Below are positions 6,262 through 7,515 of a stretch of 7,515 nucleotides of DNA, piece by piece. Both the position numbers and the translations under genes were made by a program. The notes under the pieces were generated by a model. The model saw only the letters and a list, made by a program, of their open reading frames with translations, was not told the DNA's origin and did not search any database. Source of the stretch: Moraxellaceae bacterium (lineage in GTDB: Bacteria > Pseudomonadota > Gammaproteobacteria > Pseudomonadales > Moraxellaceae); NCBI GenBank assembly GCA_021156385.1, contig JAJNDL010000044.1, positions 1 to 7,515 on the forward strand. The letters are read 5' to 3'. Position 1 is the first letter of the stretch. Every line of letters begins with the position of its first letter.

Positions 6262-6888
6262 CTAACTGGCGATTTCTTCCAGCCTGACGACGCGACGCAC
6301 GAGCTGGGCCAGCGAGTCGGCCTGCAGCTTGAGGTAGATGCGCGAGCGATGTGACTCCACGGTACGCGTGGAAAGCCCGATCTGCTGTGCGATCAGCTTG
6401 TTCGGCAACCCTTCCAGCATCAGCTCCAGCACCTGCTTCTCGCGGTCGGAAAGCTGTGCGAGTTGTTCCCTGAACGAGCTGGCTTCCCGGCGCAGGCGGA
6501 GCCGCTGCGAGTCTTCCTGCAGGGCTTTGCGGATGCTGTCCAGCAGCGCCTGTTCATTGAGGGGACGGGCAAAGAAATCGGTGGCACCGTTGCGGAATGC
6601 GCGTCGACAGGTATCGAGGCAACCGTGGTGCGCAGTCAGGATGACCGGCAGCGTCACCACCAGCTCGCGCAGCAGGACAGGTATCGTTTGCTCCTCGCCC
6701 TGGCCGGTGCCAACGTCGAGCACCAGGCAGCCGGCGATCTCCGGGCGCCATTCCGCCAGGAAGTCCGCCATGCGGGTAAAGCTTCGCACCAGGAGCCCTT
6801 GCGCAAGCAGGAAGTGCTGCAGTGCACTGCGTGCATCTGCATCCGTATCGACGAGAAAGACGACGGGATCAGGTAGCGCGAGACTCAT
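6262..6888 (-). CDS. FixJ/NarL-type response regulator with LuxR-type HTH and atypical receiver
   Basis: A 208-aa two-domain regulator. Residues about 8-125 are a receiver domain and about 142-205 a LuxR-type helix-turn-helix (LSDREKQVLELMLEGLPNKL, then IAQQIGLSTRTVESHRSRIY), with a short charged helical linker between. The putative phospho-acceptor Asp58 (LVLDV) and the switch Thr85 are present. The usual acidic pair is Asp14-Thr15 followed by Asp16, and the invariant Lys of the KP motif is Arg108-Pro109; the loop after Asp58 is GTGQGEEQ instead of the common MPGMSG type. Phosphorylation may therefore be weak or absent. It would bind DNA and control transcription; targets are unknown and no histidine kinase gene is visible. 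The ATG at 6888 has AGGAAG 6 nt upstream; the longer in-frame start adds residues without family similarity. It is convergent with lpoP, with 17 bp between stop codons. Confidence 0.92.
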   Translation of the reverse strand: MSLALPDPVVFLVDTDADARSALQHFLLAQGLLVRSFTRMADFLAEWRPEIAGCLVLDVGTGQGEEQTIPVLLRELVVTLPVILTAHHGCLDTCRRAFRNGATDFFARPLNEQALLDSIRKALQEDSQRLRLRREASSFREQLAQLSDREKQVLELMLEGLPNKLIAQQIGLSTRTVESHRSRIYLKLQADSLAQLVRRVVRLEEIAS

Positions 6889-7063
6889 GCCCAACTTCCT
6901 TGTGGACGAGAGTGGCCGGGCAGCGGACCGCGCCGATGCGGTCAACGCATGTGCAGGCAGGTATCGACAATGCCGTGTCTGCTGAGGCTGCCGGTTCCGA
7001 TCGGCTCTGATGCCCTGTCATGCCAATCCAGCGGCAGGACACGGGCAGGCGGCATGCAGGCAT
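6869..7063 (-). CDS. Possible 64-aa leader ORF overlapping the response regulator start (uncertain)
   Basis: An ATG at 7063 is preceded by AAAGGGG and a short A run, a good ribosome-binding arrangement, and the frame stays open to 6869, ending 20 nt inside the response regulator gene in another frame. The predicted peptide (starting MPACRLPVSCRWIG) resembles no family I know, has five cysteines and a mixed composition, and its third-position bases are less G+C-biased than in neighbouring genes. It could be a small coupled gene or leader peptide, or simply chance in a 246-bp non-coding stretch. Chance is the more likely explanation. Confidence 0.2.
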   Translation of the reverse strand: MPACRLPVSCRWIGMTGHQSRSEPAASADTALSIPACTCVDRIGAVRCPATLVHKEVGHESRAT

Positions 7064-7091
7064 TTTTTCCCCTTTGGCTACCGCATGTGGC

Positions 7092-7105
7092 TGATATTCC
7101 TATCA
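7092..7105. promoter_or_regulatory. Short inverted repeat, possible operator
   Basis: TGATA-TTCC-TATCA is a perfect 5-bp inverted repeat around a 4-bp centre, in unusually A+T-rich surroundings upstream of the response regulator and just past the end of the DUF3108 gene. On the minus strand it overlaps TTGATA, a 5-of-6 match to a -35 box, but no good -10 follows at 17 bp. It is short enough to occur by chance; an operator role, perhaps for the regulator itself, is speculative. Confidence 0.25.
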
Positions 7106-7134
7106 ATGTACTCGAAGGGGGGTATTGAGAGCAG

Positions 7135-7515
7135 CTATGGATGACTGCCGTTCATGCCCTCGGAACGCAATCTCGTCTGCAGCCACTCCGGAATGGCGTC
7201 TTCTTGCGCTGTCGGGCTGCGATCCGCCTTGTTGCCGAGGACCATCCTGCCTTCCATTTCGAGAGCGCTGACACGGTATTCGATGGGGTCGCCGCTACGC
7301 AGGTGGCCGGACACCTTGACCGGAAAGTTCAGATAATCCGCTGCCAGCCAGATGTCGAAGGCACGCACCATGGCGCCGAGTTCGGGTTCGAAGAATTCGC
7401 CGGCGACATGCAGCGTGCGCAGGGTACCAACCGGCAACCTGATCTTTTCTTCCGCCACCAGCGAGAAACGCACCTGGTACACGCCGCGACCCGTGCTGAC
7501 GAAGAGGGACTGCGG
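7135..7515 (-). CDS. DUF3108-like protein, C-terminal part (runs off right edge)
   Basis: The C-terminal 126 residues of a protein whose start lies beyond the window; the frame is open to base 7515, so the GTG at 7482 is an internal Val rather than the start. The segment resembles the DUF3108 family: a strand-rich stretch YQVRFSLVAEEKIRLPVGTL leading into a second strand RTLHVAGEF, then the tell-tale IWLAADYLNFPVKV about 45 residues further on, and RSGDPIEYRVSALE near the end. DUF3108 proteins are mostly exported envelope proteins with beta-rich, lipoprotein-carrier-like folds and no settled function. No terminator is visible after the stop, and the response regulator is 246 bp downstream on the same strand. 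Family assignment is fairly likely, from motif spacing only; the signal peptide cannot be checked. Confidence 0.6.
   Translation of the reverse strand, partial: PQSLFVSTGRGVYQVRFSLVAEEKIRLPVGTLRTLHVAGEFFEPELGAMVRAFDIWLAADYLNFPVKVSGHLRSGDPIEYRVSALEMEGRMVLGNKADRSPTAQEDAIPEWLQTRLRSEGMNGSHP

Noticed and set aside
7048..7066. ATGC-AG-GCAT followed by six T as a plus-strand terminator.
   Set aside because: The stem is only 4 bp with a 2-nt loop, and no plus-strand gene ends nearby.

Overview
The window is G+C-rich DNA that reads as part of a gammaproteobacterial chromosome. It has tightly packed housekeeping genes and no mobile element, CRISPR array, tRNA or rRNA. The strongest lineage clues are the dksA-gluQRS pair, separated by a short terminator as in enterics and pseudomonads, and a class A penicillin-binding protein of PBP1B type followed by a TPR lipoprotein, as in Pseudomonas. 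The very long Lys/Ala/Pro-rich N-terminal extension on DksA points, from memory, towards Xanthomonadales/Nevskiales-like groups; the order cannot be fixed from the sequence alone.

Left half (1-3126, all minus strand). In transcription order: a PfkB-family sugar/nucleoside kinase (3126-2107), a small Rieske [2Fe-2S] protein (2066-1731) with its own good promoter overlapping the kinase stop codon, dksA (1646-453) with a histone-H1-like tail about 260 residues long, an intrinsic terminator (411-439), and the first 132 codons of gluQRS, which runs off the left edge.

Middle (3127-6244). A 124-bp divergent promoter region separates the kinase from a plus-strand pair: mrcB (PBP1B, 763 aa) and, 150 bp downstream, a 183-aa TPR outer-membrane lipoprotein. 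The lipoprotein fits the Pseudomonas PBP1B activator LpoP by type and position. The two proteins probably form one peptidoglycan-synthesis module, with the synthase in the inner membrane and its activator reaching in from the outer membrane.

Right end (6262-7515, minus strand). A FixJ/NarL-type response regulator with an altered receiver active site converges on lpoP with a 17-bp gap. Upstream of it lie a 246-bp intergenic region and the C-terminal part of a probable DUF3108 envelope protein, cut by the right edge.

I see no wholly new multi-gene system here. The points most worth a second look are the DksA-histone-like fusion, the candidate LpoP partner, the degenerate receiver, and a recurring 'ATAATCGCCC' promoter core with a GC-rich discriminator.
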